Shown: positions 1 through 9,429 of the stretch, piece by piece
Layout of the letters: each line of letters opens with the position of its first letter
How positions within the stretch are numbered: position 1 is the first letter of the stretch
Source: Lactarius indigo
Lineage: Eukaryota > Basidiomycota > Agaricomycetes > Russulales > Russulaceae
Length of the DNA stretch: 64,000 nucleotides
Direction: 5' to 3'
NCBI GenBank assembly: GCA_025766275.1
Contig: JAFKAC010000018.1
Coordinates: 744,001 to 808,000, forward strand
Translations under genes and position numbers: made by a program
The notes under the pieces: model-generated
The model's database searches: none
The model's input: only the letters and a program-made list of their open reading frames with translations
Told to the model about the DNA's origin: nothing

Positions 1-231
1 AGACTAGACTTCTTGTGTAATACTACACTCGTCTACGCAGAGTCTCCTCGACCCCCAGTGCTTGTCTTCGCTAGGCCTTCGAGTCTTAGCCCTCCTCTAC
101 AGTCCAAGTGACATACGTCCTTGTGGCTCTTGTGCATCATTCTTACTGAAGTCGAGCCCTTGAGCTTTGACTACCGAACAACTGACTGACTTAGTACAGG
201 TCGTACGCAACGCCCCCGTAGTGGCGTTACA
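1..231 (+). repeat. 5' LTR of element A (3' portion, R-U5)
   Basis: Matches 17216-17446 base for base by eye and ends in CA at 231, before the primer site. The window starts exactly at the predicted first base of the RNA: AGACTAGACTT at 1-11 lies 33 bases after a TATTTAA box in the 3' copy (7262). U3 of this LTR is outside the window. Confidence 0.92.
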
Positions 232-233
232 TT

Positions 234-244
234 AAGTCTAGTCT
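234..244 (+). promoter_or_regulatory. Self-priming primer-binding site of element A
   Basis: AAGTCTAGTCT at 234-244 is the exact reverse complement of AGACTAGACTT at 1-11. It starts two bases after the LTR end. Neither neighbouring base continues the pairing, so the match is exactly 11 nt. In the fission yeast element Tf1 the first 11 nt of the RNA pair with the PBS and prime reverse transcription; that mechanism is inferred here. Confidence 0.85.
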
Positions 245-267
245 CCACAGTGGCTCTCACCAGCTGA

Positions 268-1914
268 AGCCGAACACAGTTCGTCAAAGAGTACCTGGAG
301 CGGCATCCTTACGACGACCTAAGACCTTCTATCAAAGGAACCGCTCTTTGGAGGAACACCCCACACGACGAAGGGTACTACGTCTACGACCCCGATAAAC
401 TCACATACGAACCAATCGAGTATATTGAAGATCAACACATCTGGGCCTACGTTGCCTACTCCGATTCAAAGCACTCCTGGTATTCCTATAAACCTGTCCC
501 TGCACACCTAGGACTAGGACCAGGAAAAGGACAAATCAGTGCCATCGAGGCTGATTCCGATATTGAAGAACCATCTTCCGAACCCGACTTAGACAACCCA
601 ACACTTACGCCTACCATCCAACGACCTGTGGACTTTGCATCGTATGCCAACATGTCCACCACCCAACTCTCCACCACCCTCACCTCCTCGCAACCAGCCG
701 CAGGGTCCTCGACAGCGAATCCTGCAAGTAGTGGAGGACATCTTGTGGGAGGAAGTATATCGGCAAGCGGAGGAGGCGCTGCAGGAGGCGCAGGAAGCCA
801 TCATGGAGGCGGTGCGCCTGGAGGTGGAGGCGGTGCGCCTGGAGGTGGAGGCGGTGCGCCTGGAGGCGGAGGCGGCGCGCCTGGAGGTGGAGGCGGTGGA
901 GCAGCAGCAGGTCCCGCTGCTGGAGGACCCCCCCCACCAAACGGACGACTCGGAGGGAATCCCCCACCAGAATTCACTGGGGACCGAGAAGCCAGCAGAG
1001 CTTTCCTAAATGCCTTCGCACTCTACCGTGGAATGAACCCGAATGTCCAACAATTGACCCTCCCTTACTCACGCGCTATGACCCTCCTCTCATATATCCG
1101 AGGACCATTGGTGGATGACTGGGTCGAGGAACAAATACAATGGCTAGCCGACCAATTGGCGGGAGGAGTAGCCATGAACGCTGAAAACCTATGGAACACT
1201 ATCGAAACAAGGTTTATCCAGGCATACACCGACACTACCCAACAACAAAAGGCCCGCCACGCCATTCAAAATTTACGAATGGACAAAGAAGACATCAACA
1301 CCTACATAGCCAAGTTCTCTAACTTGGCCAATAAGGCAGGATACAACAAGGACGAGGCCACTACCTTGGAGATATTCCAGAAAGGCCTTCCAAACGCGCT
1401 AGTCATAAACGCAATCAAGTTCCACCACCCCGTAGACTGGGACGATTGGAAAACAGCGGTTACGCTTCAACAAGCGGAATACCTCCTCCTCAAAGATAGA
1501 CTCACCAAAGGAAGAACAGACAAGAAAGGAGGAGCCTCCCGCGACCAATGGCTGAACGCTCTCAACAAAACTAGGGACCCAAATGCAATGGACATCAGCC
1601 GAACTCGCACCAGGGCGGCAATGACGGAGGACGAAAAGAAGCTACTCCAGAAAGAAGGAAGATGCTTCCGATGCCGAGGACAAGGGCACATCTCCAGATT
1701 TTGTCCTCAAAAAGCCACCACCACCGTCAAAGCCGCAGGTACAAATGACCCTGCTCCAACTACCGCCACTATCTCAATGACCGCATCACGTCCCCTTTCC
1801 AACGAGGAACAAGCCGACGCCCAAGTAGCGGCCTTGTTCGCCCAAACCCCTGAAGTACGAGAATTAATGGTGGATAAACTCTTCGGACAAAAGAAGGATT
1901 TTCTGAACGCTTGA
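268..1914 (+). CDS. Gag polyprotein of element A
   Basis: Structural protein forming the virus-like particle. The frame is open from 268, but its first ATG is at 652, so the protein may start at 652 or the upstream 120 codons may be read from a non-AUG start. The upstream part is not random: it is rich in Trp/Tyr and resembles the equivalent part of element C. After 652 come a Ser/Thr stretch, a Gly-rich run of GGGGAP-type repeats (about 805-900), a capsid-like helical domain (about 970-1500) and a CCHC zinc knuckle CFRCRGQGHISRFC (about 1660-1700). A TGA at 265 closes the frame upstream. Pol follows in the -1 frame. Confidence 0.88.
   Translation, partial: SRTQFVKEYLERHPYDDLRPSIKGTALWRNTPHDEGYYVYDPDKLTYEPIEYIEDQHIWAYVAYSDSKHSWYSYKPVPAHLGLGPGKGQISAIEADSDIEEPSSEPDLDNPTLTPTIQRPVDFASYANMSTTQLSTTLTSSQPAAGSSTANPASSGGHLVGGSISASGGGAAGGAGSHHGGGAPGGGGGAPGGGGGAPGGGGGAPGGGGGGAAAGPAAGGPPPPNGRLGGNPPPEFTGDREASRAFLNAFALYRGMNPNVQQLTLPYSRAMTLLSYIRGPLVDDWVEEQIQWLADQLAGGVAMNAENLWNTIETRFIQAYTDTTQQQKARHAIQNLRMDKEDINTYIAKFSNLANKAGYNKDEATTLEIFQKGLPNALVINAIKFHHPVDWDDWKTAVTLQQAEYLLLKDRLTKGRTDKKGGASRDQWLNALNKTRDPNAMDISRTRTRAAMTEDEKKLLQKEGRCFRCRGQGHISRFCPQKATTTVKAAGTNDPAPTTATISMTASRPLSNEEQADAQVAALFAQTPEVRELMVDKLFGQKKDFLNA
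1896..1902 (+). promoter_or_regulatory. Putative -1 frameshift heptamer G GAT TTT (gag/pol of A)
   Basis: The heptamer lies in the right phase four codons before the gag stop at 1912. Moving to the -1 frame reads on through the gag stop into the pol frame. Element B has the same heptamer in the same phase. GGAUUUU is a shift site I recall from dianthoviruses; the experimental effect here is untested. Confidence 0.6.
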
Positions 1915-1979
1915 ACCCGGCGGCCTGGGCTAGAGCATTAAAACTTAGCGTGTACAATAGCAGATTCCGATCTATGTGA

Positions 1980-4900
1980 ATTCCAGTACTTTTCAAATCT
2001 GCTCACGCGACGGCCGAACGAAACGTTTTGGTGGACTCGGGCGCAACAGACAATTTCATAAGCGCAAACCTCCTAAAACGACTCAAAATAGCCTGGCTAC
2101 CTACCGAACGCTCCATCAAAATATGGAACGTAGATGGAACCCACAACCAAGGAGGAGAGATTACATCTTTCACCGACCTCACCGTTAAAACCGGGGGAAA
2201 GACCCAAAACCTTCGATTCCTCATCACGGATTTAGGAAACGACGAAGTCATACTGGGATATCCCTGGTTTACGGCTTTTGAACCCAAGTTCCACTGGCGA
2301 GACGCCACACTCGACGAAGAGTTCCAACCAGTGGTTGTCACCAGTCTGCACCTGTCCGACGAAGCCATGCCTCTTGAAGCAACCATCAAGGCATTGGAGA
2401 CGTATCAACTGGACGAATCAGCCTGGGAACAGCTACAAGAAGAAGACGAACCCTGTATCCGGCTACGAAAAACAACAACAGCATCAGAATTAGCGCAGCA
2501 AGAAGCGGCCAAAAGACCCCAGAAAACCTTCGAAGAGATGGTTCCGGAAGAATACCGGAGGCATCAGAAAGTTTTCAGTGAGGAAGCGTCTCAGCGCTTC
2601 CCCCCTTCGCACCCGTGGGACCACGCCATCGATCTGGTCCCAACCGCCCCTGAAACAATGGATTGCAAAGTATACCCACTCACAATCCCAGAAAACGAAA
2701 AATTAACAGAATTCGTGACCGAACACCTGGAAAAGAAGTACATCCAACCGTCCAAGTCTCCTTACGCGTCCCCCTTCTTTTTCATCAAAAAGAAGGACGG
2801 GAAACTACGCCCGGTACAGGACTACCGCCGCCTCAACGAACTAACCGTAAAGAATCACTACCCACTCCCCCTAATCCCCGAACTTATCGACAAAATCCGA
2901 GAAGCAAGGCTTTACTCGAAACTTGACATCCGATGGGGATACAACAACGTTCGAATCAAACAGGGGGACGAATGGAAGGCGGCGTTCAAGACAAATCAGG
3001 GGTTGTTCGAACCACAAGTCATGTTCTTTGGCCTCACTAATTCCCCTAGCACCTTCCAAACCATGATGGATACTATCTTCCGGGAGTTAGTGCTGACAGG
3101 GGAAGTAATCGTTTACATGGACGACATCCTAATTGCAACCTCAGACGACCGCACCCACCACAGAATGGTACTACACCAAGTCCTCGACCTCTGCGACAAA
3201 CACGACCTATACATCAAACCGGAAAAATGCGTGTTTGAAGTCCATGAGGTGGAATACCTGGGGCTAATCATTGGGTACGGACGATTGCGAATGGACCCAG
3301 TCAAAGTACAAGGAGTCCGAGAGTGGAAGGCGCCGACATCACTCAAAGAAGTACGAGCCTTCCTAGGATTCTGCAATTTTTACCGGCGATTCATACGGGG
3401 GTTCTCTACAATTGCAAGACCCCTTCACGACCTCACAAAGAAAGACGTTCCCAGGGAATGGACAGAAGCCAGACAAAAAGCCTTCGACACCATCAAAGAG
3501 CGAATCAGTTCGGAGCCGGTCTTACTATTCCCGAAACTAGACCAGCCCTTCGAAATCGAAGTCGATGCTTCAAGTTACGCCCTAGGGGCTATCCTAAATC
3601 AGAAGGGAGAGGACGACAAAATGCATCCGGTCGCATTCTACTCCGAATCCCTATCGGAAGCCGAACGCAATTACGACATCTACGATAGGGAACTATTAGC
3701 GATCGTTAAAGCGCTACGCACTTGGCGAACATACCTCGTGGGATCCCCCCATCTAATAACGATCCATACAGACCATGCTAACCTGCAATACTGGAAAGAA
3801 CCCAGAAAAATCAGTCGACGAGTAGCACGGGAGTTCCAAGAACTGTCGGAGTACAACTTTATACTCAAACATATCCCCGGTACCAAGAATACACAAGCAG
3901 ACTCCTTATCGAGAAGACCTGACTACGATGACGGCACTAGCGACAATGATCACGTCATAGTACTCCCAGATGACGTATTTCTTAAAGTCACCCAAACGTC
4001 CATGCACGACATGGATATATGGACTCAAATTGCACAAAATATGGACGAGGCAGCACTTCTCCCATGGATAGAACCCCACAACCTAAAGAAACACGATGGG
4101 CTGTGGTGGAAGGGCGATGCTCTCGTTGTCGTGGGAAACAACGAACTTAAACGGGGGGTGATCACCTTTTTCCACGATACTCCAAGCGCAGGACACCCAG
4201 GAATTGCAAACACTCTAGAGCTGTTACGACGCGATTTCTGGTGGCCCAACATGCGCAAAGACGTGGAAGCCTACGTCAAAGGGTGTGCAACATGCCAAAG
4301 CAACAAGATCAACCACCACCGACAGAAGCCCCACTTATTTCCCATCACTACCGAACCATCGGCCAAACCGTTCGAAGTAGTAGCCATGGACTTCATAGTC
4401 AAACTCCCGATATCAAAAGGGTTTGACTCAATCCTCACTGTCACGGACCATGACTGCTCAAAAGCGGCAATATTCATACCGTGTAACGAAACCATAACGT
4501 CGGAAGGTGTGGCAAAACTTTATCTCCGACATGTCTATCCCCATTATGGCCTACCCCGAAGGATCATATCCGATCGGGATCCAAGATTCGCGTCTATGTT
4601 CATGCGGCAACTGTGTAAAACGTTGGGGATACAGCAAAACGTATCATCAGCGTATCATCCACAAACAGATGGTCAGTCAGAACGAACAAACCAATGGTTA
4701 GAACAATACTTGCGACATTGGTGTAACGTGCAACAGAACAATTGGGTGGAACTTCTACCCATGGCACAATTTGCTCACAACTCTTGGAGAAACGCCACCA
4801 CCAAACACTCCCCCTTTTCTCTCATTATGGGGTGGGAACCACGAACTGTGTGGACACCAAAACCATCACACAGCCCTGCGGTGGATCAAAGATTGGAAGA

Positions 4901-5444
4901 ATTGCAAATACTCCGGCAACACGCGCAAGATAGTATCAAACACGCACAGCACCTCATGGCCCAACAAGGAAAGACAGGGTTCACACCTTATCAGCAAGGG
5001 GATCAAGTATGGTTAGAAGGAACTAATCTTCGTACCTTCTACCCCACAAGCAAACTAGCTCCGAAGCGATACGGACCCTTTAAAATCGTCAAGGTTCTAT
5101 CAGACGTCTCGTACGAATTGGAACTTCCGGCATCATGGAAGATACACCCAGTATTCCACGCAAACCTTCTGACACCATATAAGGAAACGGAGATGCACGG
5201 CGCAAACTACACCCGACCTCCACCGGACCTTATCGATGGAGAAGAGGAGTATGAAGTGGAGCAGATCGAAGATGCCCAGGAACGAGGAAGAGGGCGCAAA
5301 CTCCACTACCTAGTAAAATGGAAGGGGTTCCCACCAAGCGATAACACATGGGAACCCGCGACAAACATGACCCACGCCACAGATGTCATCAAAGACTTCT
5401 ACCAACGATATCCGACCGCCAAGGGGGCTGGACGAACAATATAA
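1980..5444 (+). CDS. Pol polyprotein of element A
   Basis: The frame is open from 1980. It would join gag by a -1 shift but for a TGA at 1977-1979. Domains in order, residues counted from the TTG at 2028: protease with DSGAT (3-7); reverse transcriptase with YMDD (about 362); RNase H (TDH about 580); integrase HHCC zinc site (about 716-757); integrase DDE, with D in MDFI (about 787), D in SDRDP (about 848) and E in GQSERTN (about 885); C-terminal chromodomain (about 1072-1130) with EYEVEQI and YLVKWKG. The chromodomain is expected to steer integration to particular chromatin. Apart from the TGA at 1977 the frame is intact. Confidence 0.95.
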   Translation: MPVLFKSAHATAERNVLVDSGATDNFISANLLKRLKIAWLPTERSIKIWNVDGTHNQGGEITSFTDLTVKTGGKTQNLRFLITDLGNDEVILGYPWFTAFEPKFHWRDATLDEEFQPVVVTSLHLSDEAMPLEATIKALETYQLDESAWEQLQEEDEPCIRLRKTTTASELAQQEAAKRPQKTFEEMVPEEYRRHQKVFSEEASQRFPPSHPWDHAIDLVPTAPETMDCKVYPLTIPENEKLTEFVTEHLEKKYIQPSKSPYASPFFFIKKKDGKLRPVQDYRRLNELTVKNHYPLPLIPELIDKIREARLYSKLDIRWGYNNVRIKQGDEWKAAFKTNQGLFEPQVMFFGLTNSPSTFQTMMDTIFRELVLTGEVIVYMDDILIATSDDRTHHRMVLHQVLDLCDKHDLYIKPEKCVFEVHEVEYLGLIIGYGRLRMDPVKVQGVREWKAPTSLKEVRAFLGFCNFYRRFIRGFSTIARPLHDLTKKDVPREWTEARQKAFDTIKERISSEPVLLFPKLDQPFEIEVDASSYALGAILNQKGEDDKMHPVAFYSESLSEAERNYDIYDRELLAIVKALRTWRTYLVGSPHLITIHTDHANLQYWKEPRKISRRVAREFQELSEYNFILKHIPGTKNTQADSLSRRPDYDDGTSDNDHVIVLPDDVFLKVTQTSMHDMDIWTQIAQNMDEAALLPWIEPHNLKKHDGLWWKGDALVVVGNNELKRGVITFFHDTPSAGHPGIANTLELLRRDFWWPNMRKDVEAYVKGCATCQSNKINHHRQKPHLFPITTEPSAKPFEVVAMDFIVKLPISKGFDSILTVTDHDCSKAAIFIPCNETITSEGVAKLYLRHVYPHYGLPRRIISDRDPRFASMFMRQLCKTLGIQQNVSSAYHPQTDGQSERTNQWLEQYLRHWCNVQQNNWVELLPMAQFAHNSWRNATTKHSPFSLIMGWEPRTVWTPKPSHSPAVDQRLEELQILRQHAQDSIKHAQHLMAQQGKTGFTPYQQGDQVWLEGTNLRTFYPTSKLAPKRYGPFKIVKVLSDVSYELELPASWKIHPVFHANLLTPYKETEMHGANYTRPPPDLIDGEEEYEVEQIEDAQERGRGRKLHYLVKWKGFPPSDNTWEPATNMTHATDVIKDFYQRYPTAKGAGRTI

Positions 5445-5483
5445 AGACACCCCTTTCACATCCCCACACCTCTCAAGCCAACG

Positions 5484-6923
5484 ATGACCGACACTCCAGT
5501 ATCCGACACCACCCTCGTCAACATCCTTAGCAACCCCCAACTCGAAGCCACCCTCGAACGAGGGATTGTCACCATTAATCTCACCGACGTCCCTCGTCTG
5601 TCACCACCACCGTCCCCCCAACGTGTCACCCCCATTCCCATCGAACGAGAACCCGGGGAACTTACCCCGTCAACACCAGAGGAGGGGCAATACTCTCCAA
5701 CACCACCCCCTCAGCAACAGTCGACCCCTCCACCGGAACCACGACCTCAATCACCACCATCTTCCCCATCATCCACACCACCCCCACCTCTAGAACCGTT
5801 CACCCCTGTTCGCGTCCACACCCCTATTGACTACGACCGACCCGACTCCCCTCCTAACGACACAGACGACCCCGGTGCCCCATTCTTTCCAAACGCTCCT
5901 GGTACCCCCAAGTACTACCCATTACAGATCCCGCTACCAGATGGTGGATCTAACCCAGCGAAGTACATCTACTATCGCAAGGGATTCACCGAAGTAGTGG
6001 GGACAATGGGTGTAGGGCAACCCCACTACGGAGAGGAGGTCTACCTCTCGTCGCTTAGGCCGAACGTCTCGGCGCCACCCTTTACAGCAGAACAACTACA
6101 GTTCTTTGACCCTCACGACATCCGCGCCTGTGCTCTGGACGAAACGCTCATAGAGCTTAACTCACCTCGTCTCACGGCCGAGATTACCAGGCTGAGAACG
6201 GGGCTCTTGGCGCTCAAAGAACTCAACGAGAAGTGCGAGAAACTGGAGGAGGACGCACGCAAACTACGAGCGGAACGGCTCACGGTCGACTTGATGCTGG
6301 CCAGCACCAAGAGGCGCCTTCAGTACGCAGGGGCGCTGGCTACCATCGGCAATGAATACATGCGTATGACAGCCCTACCAGCTCCACTTCGCCACTCCCG
6401 TTATGCTATTCCATTTTCCCCACGACGCGGAGGACCATTAGAGTTCCCCCGCCTCGCCGACAAACCCCACCGACGACGCTGCTATCACTGCAATAGCCCT
6501 CACCACATCGTACGCGACTGTCCCACCAGACCACGACCTGCCTGCCGACATTGCCAAAGCCAGGAACATCAGTCCTATCGATGTATATTCCGTCGCGCAG
6601 GCATGGTCGAAGAAGTGATCACGACCCATCAGGCAGATGAACGCATACGGCAAGCAGTGGCTACGGAGGCCACCACCTCCTTTACCGTCCCCGAACCTCC
6701 GACAATCGCGGCCCACACCCAAGGGAGGTGGTGTGGGCGGTGCTTCCGCACTGATGCCAACCATGACGAGATTCGATGTCCACAGTATGAAATGTGTCGC
6801 AAGTGTGGCAAACGCGGACCCTTCCTTTTTCTCAAAACGCATTACTGTCGACTCGACATTTCCCCGTGGCCGGAAAATGACCTCGATGCTGACATCTACG
6901 ACCTCATAGATCCGGAGTCCTGA
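5484..6923 (+). CDS. Third ORF of element A: Pro-rich, coiled-coil, CCHC-knuckle protein
   Basis: Begins with ATG 39 bases after pol and fills the space up to the purine tract. About 479 residues. The N-terminal third is rich in Pro, Ser and Thr; a middle block (about 140-215) has no family I recognise; a charged helical, coiled-coil-like stretch follows (about 225-285). The C-terminus carries two canonical CCHC knuckles (CYHCNSPHHIVRDC, CRHCQSQEHQSYRC) and two variant clusters (about 330-465). No signal peptide or membrane segment, so it is not an envelope gene despite its position. Element C has a similar ORF in the same place (shared PRLT/S-AE/D-RLR block). A nucleic-acid-binding role is an inference. 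Confidence 0.8.
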   Translation: MTDTPVSDTTLVNILSNPQLEATLERGIVTINLTDVPRLSPPPSPQRVTPIPIEREPGELTPSTPEEGQYSPTPPPQQQSTPPPEPRPQSPPSSPSSTPPPPLEPFTPVRVHTPIDYDRPDSPPNDTDDPGAPFFPNAPGTPKYYPLQIPLPDGGSNPAKYIYYRKGFTEVVGTMGVGQPHYGEEVYLSSLRPNVSAPPFTAEQLQFFDPHDIRACALDETLIELNSPRLTAEITRLRTGLLALKELNEKCEKLEEDARKLRAERLTVDLMLASTKRRLQYAGALATIGNEYMRMTALPAPLRHSRYAIPFSPRRGGPLEFPRLADKPHRRRCYHCNSPHHIVRDCPTRPRPACRHCQSQEHQSYRCIFRRAGMVEEVITTHQADERIRQAVATEATTSFTVPEPPTIAAHTQGRWCGRCFRTDANHDEIRCPQYEMCRKCGKRGPFLFLKTHYCRLDISPWPENDLDADIYDLIDPES

Positions 6924-6943
6924 AGTCGAGGCGTCTTCAGACC

Positions 6944-6957
6944 AAGACGGGGGGTAA
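6944..6957 (+). promoter_or_regulatory. Polypurine tract of element A
   Basis: Purine-rich AAGACGGGGGGTAA lies directly before the 3' LTR and would prime plus-strand DNA synthesis. Confidence 0.7.
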
Positions 6958-7299
6958 TGTTACGATTTTCTTGGACTCGTTTCTTTCCTTACCATTGTTT
7001 CCTTCCCACACTATACGAGCCCTGTACGACTACGCGGACCTTACGATTACCCGGTTTCTATCACGCGCCTTGCTTATCGACGTTCTCTTTTGATAACGCT
7101 TGACATGTGCCAGTTTCCGACTTGTTTCCTCTCACGCGCGACCCCGCGTGATTCTCCTTTATTCTCGATATGACTCTGCTTTGTTCCCTTTATGTTCATC
7201 CCCTTCTTCCTCGGTTTGGCGATGGCGCCATCTGTTTGTGATAGCCACACAGTACGACTTCTATTTAACTCTGGTCATACCTAGCTTGTACGGTAGACT
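6958..7299 (+). repeat. 3' LTR of element A, first part (U3)
   Basis: Starts TGTTACGATT after the purine tract. Contains the promoter: TATTTAA at 7262 with the predicted RNA start at 7295. Broken at 7299 by element B and continued at 17221. The same LTR family occurs at 55366-55950 and, on the minus strand, at 47379-47777 plus 25547-25724. Confidence 0.93.
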
Positions 7300-7992
7300 T
7301 GTCACGAACCTATAAACCTGGTCGTGACTCAAGGCGCTTAGGACCGGACCGGACTGGACCGGACTTATGTCATCAGCTTCCTAAAGGGGAAATCCGAAAT
7401 CGGAGTTTGAATTTCGCTCTCCGACGGTCACGTGATGTATCACGTGATTACTCTGTCTTTCCAAGTCACATGTGTACATGCACGTGTAACAATCAACAAT
7501 TGATCGTTTATCGATCAACGAAGATAATCAACCAAGTCACAAGGAACACGCGATCTAATCACGGGTTCCGCAGCTGCTGCGGAATCACGCCACTATGGCG
7601 CAATATGGTGTCATCAACTGCAGCGCAGTCGTGCCATGCTTATCCTGTATTCTGATTGGACAGTATTAATAACTTGTCTCTGGAATGTTCCAATCCGCAG
7701 TATTGCGCAGCACTCGTGGACAGGCCCTAAGCCTGCCCTAAACCTACGCACAGACCACCCCCTGTAGTATATAAGCTAGCGCAATCTATCGGACAGTCCC
7801 TCAGACTGTCCACTTGTGACATCTTCCCTCTTGCCTCTTAGTTCCTTCGAGTGCCCCACTTCTGTGCGCCACTATTTCCTTTGAGCCAAGACGCCTCCTC
7901 TTCGCCCCCTCCGTCGTTCTCTCCGTCTCTACCTCGCCCGCCGTCGTCTTCAACCCTACCCCTCGCTGTCGAGTGACAGTGAGTTCACCACA
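7300..7992 (+). repeat. 5' LTR of element B
   Basis: Runs from TGTCACGAAC to TTCACCACA. Nearly identical to 16523-17215. Confidence 0.96.
7768..7812 (+). promoter_or_regulatory. Promoter core of element B
   Basis: TATATAAG at 7768-7775, then the predicted RNA 5' end CAGACTGTCCA at 7802-7812, 34 bases downstream. The 11-mer is also the 3' arm of a perfect hairpin (GGACAGTC, five-base loop, GACTGTCC; 7791-7811). The start site is inferred from TATA spacing and from the complement at 7995-8005. Confidence 0.7.
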
Positions 7993-7994
7993 CT

Positions 7995-8005
7995 TGGACA
8001 GTCTG
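7995..8005 (+). promoter_or_regulatory. Self-priming primer-binding site of element B
   Basis: TGGACAGTCTG is the exact reverse complement of CAGACTGTCCA at 7802-7812 and starts two bases after the LTR, as in element A. The pairing stops at 11 nt on both sides. The following bases also fold back (CAGTCT...AGACTG). Confidence 0.85.
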
Positions 8006-8018
8006 TTTAATAGACTGA

Positions 8019-9290
8019 CCTCGGGCTTTCTCAGTGGATTCAGACTACGACTTTTCGCAGTTTGGACATTGGGACGGAGATTCCTGCAGCTACCAGGAAG
8101 ATAGTTACTTCCAGGGTAGCCCCCTCGATTCCATTTTTACTCGCTCTCCTGTCGCATCCACCTCTCGTCTCCCAGAACCCTCTTACATTCCTCTTCCTAC
8201 TCCAAGCTTCTCCCCCCCTGTCATTCCTTCACCCGTCTTAGAAAGTCGGGAAGTCACCCCAGAGTTAGTTTACCCTGACCCTGAAGCCACCCCTCGTCCC
8301 TCCCCTCGTTCTGTCTCCCCAAGCACCGCACAATTTTACGAAGAAGTACTCGAGTTAGTAGACCTCAACGGAAACATAGTTGAGCTCTCTCGCACTCCTT
8401 CTCCTGAACCACGCGCCGAGTCTGCGCCTCCTGCTCGTCTCCCTACACCACGCCCCCCCCTTCCTTCCCACGCAACAATCACCCCTCGTGCCTCTCCTTC
8501 ACTACCTATTGATACTCCTCCGCACCCTCCTTCTCCCTCGCCTCCTCCAGTTGCCTCGCGCCCCCCCACCCCCGACTCCCCTATTAACTACGAGAGGGTA
8601 GCTGAACAAGCCCCTCCTGCCCCTCACCCCAACCAGGAGAACTTTCCTCCTGCTGCTGCCGCCACCTATCAAGCCCCCCCTTGTCTCCTTCACCAAGGAG
8701 AGCATCCCCATCTTTACATCGCTGTCATCACTCCTCAGGGAGAATCTTGGCGGCCCGCCTCTACTACACTTCGGGAACTGATCACCAGAGTTCCCCTCGC
8801 TACCACCCTTGCCAATTACCCCCCAGTTTTTCCCTCAGTCACCCCCTTTCATCTCCTTTCCCCTCACGTCTACACCCTTTTCCCTCGCATCGTTGATCCC
8901 ACTCAACACCCCAACTTCCCCCCTCTCTACATCTGTTCCAGGGCCGTCTACGACCTTCCCTCTCCAGACACCCCTTTTGGAACAATTCGCTACGACTTCA
9001 GGGAGGGCCTGCGGCGTGTTTTTGCCCCCCTTACTAACATCCATAGGGCCGGGTATATTGATTCCCTAGTTACCCTAGAGATTCAAGACTTCTTGGACGG
9101 GAGAATCGTGACCAGTTACGGACATCTTCGTTTTGCTATCAACGGACAAATCTACGCTTACCACCAAGCCTACTTTTTTGAGGACTTAGTTCGCGCCTCC
9201 CCCCATTTACTTGCTTACTGTCTTACCCCTCGTATCCCTGCCGATCCGTTCTCTTTCATTACTACCTTCCCCGACTCCCAACCCCTCTAG
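8019..9290 (+). CDS. Extra ORF a of element B, Pro/Ser-rich protein of unknown function
   Basis: The frame is open from 8019 to TAG at 9290, about 420 residues, starting right after the primer site. There is no early ATG; the first plausible non-AUG start is GTG at 8034. An acidic aromatic N-terminus (about 1-40) leads into a long Pro/Ser/Thr-rich segment (about 50-220), then a compact aromatic domain of about 190 residues. No family recognised and no zinc knuckle. The proline-rich part vaguely recalls the third ORF of element A (both have a P-I-N/D-Y block), which may be composition only. Its position before gag is unusual for Ty3 elements. Confidence 0.55.
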   Translation, partial: PRAFSVDSDYDFSQFGHWDGDSCSYQEDSYFQGSPLDSIFTRSPVASTSRLPEPSYIPLPTPSFSPPVIPSPVLESREVTPELVYPDPEATPRPSPRSVSPSTAQFYEEVLELVDLNGNIVELSRTPSPEPRAESAPPARLPTPRPPLPSHATITPRASPSLPIDTPPHPPSPSPPPVASRPPTPDSPINYERVAEQAPPAPHPNQENFPPAAAATYQAPPCLLHQGEHPHLYIAVITPQGESWRPASTTLRELITRVPLATTLANYPPVFPSVTPFHLLSPHVYTLFPRIVDPTQHPNFPPLYICSRAVYDLPSPDTPFGTIRYDFREGLRRVFAPLTNIHRAGYIDSLVTLEIQDFLDGRIVTSYGHLRFAINGQIYAYHQAYFFEDLVRASPHLLAYCLTPRIPADPFSFITTFPDSQPL

Positions 9291-9429
9291 AAGTCAGCAA
9301 GGGGGACGTACCTTTTTTTTTTTGAACAAATAAAACTTGCCTTGATAACTTAAAACGAGTGTTTTAAGCCTCAACGCAATAAGTAAGTAAAAACTACTAT
9401 CTAAAAAGCCTTATACCGAGTGGTTATAA

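Noticed and set aside
234..244. tRNA-primed PBS
   Set aside because: None of the three primer sites begins with a recognisable tRNA 3' complement (TGG plus a known tail), while each matches its own RNA start over 11 nt.
680..967. Long open frames antisense to or overlapping the gag Gly-rich repeats
   Set aside because: They arise from the repeated GGA/GGC codons read on other frames and have no independent support.
5484..6923. Envelope-like gene after pol
   Set aside because: No signal peptide or membrane segment, but several zinc knuckles.
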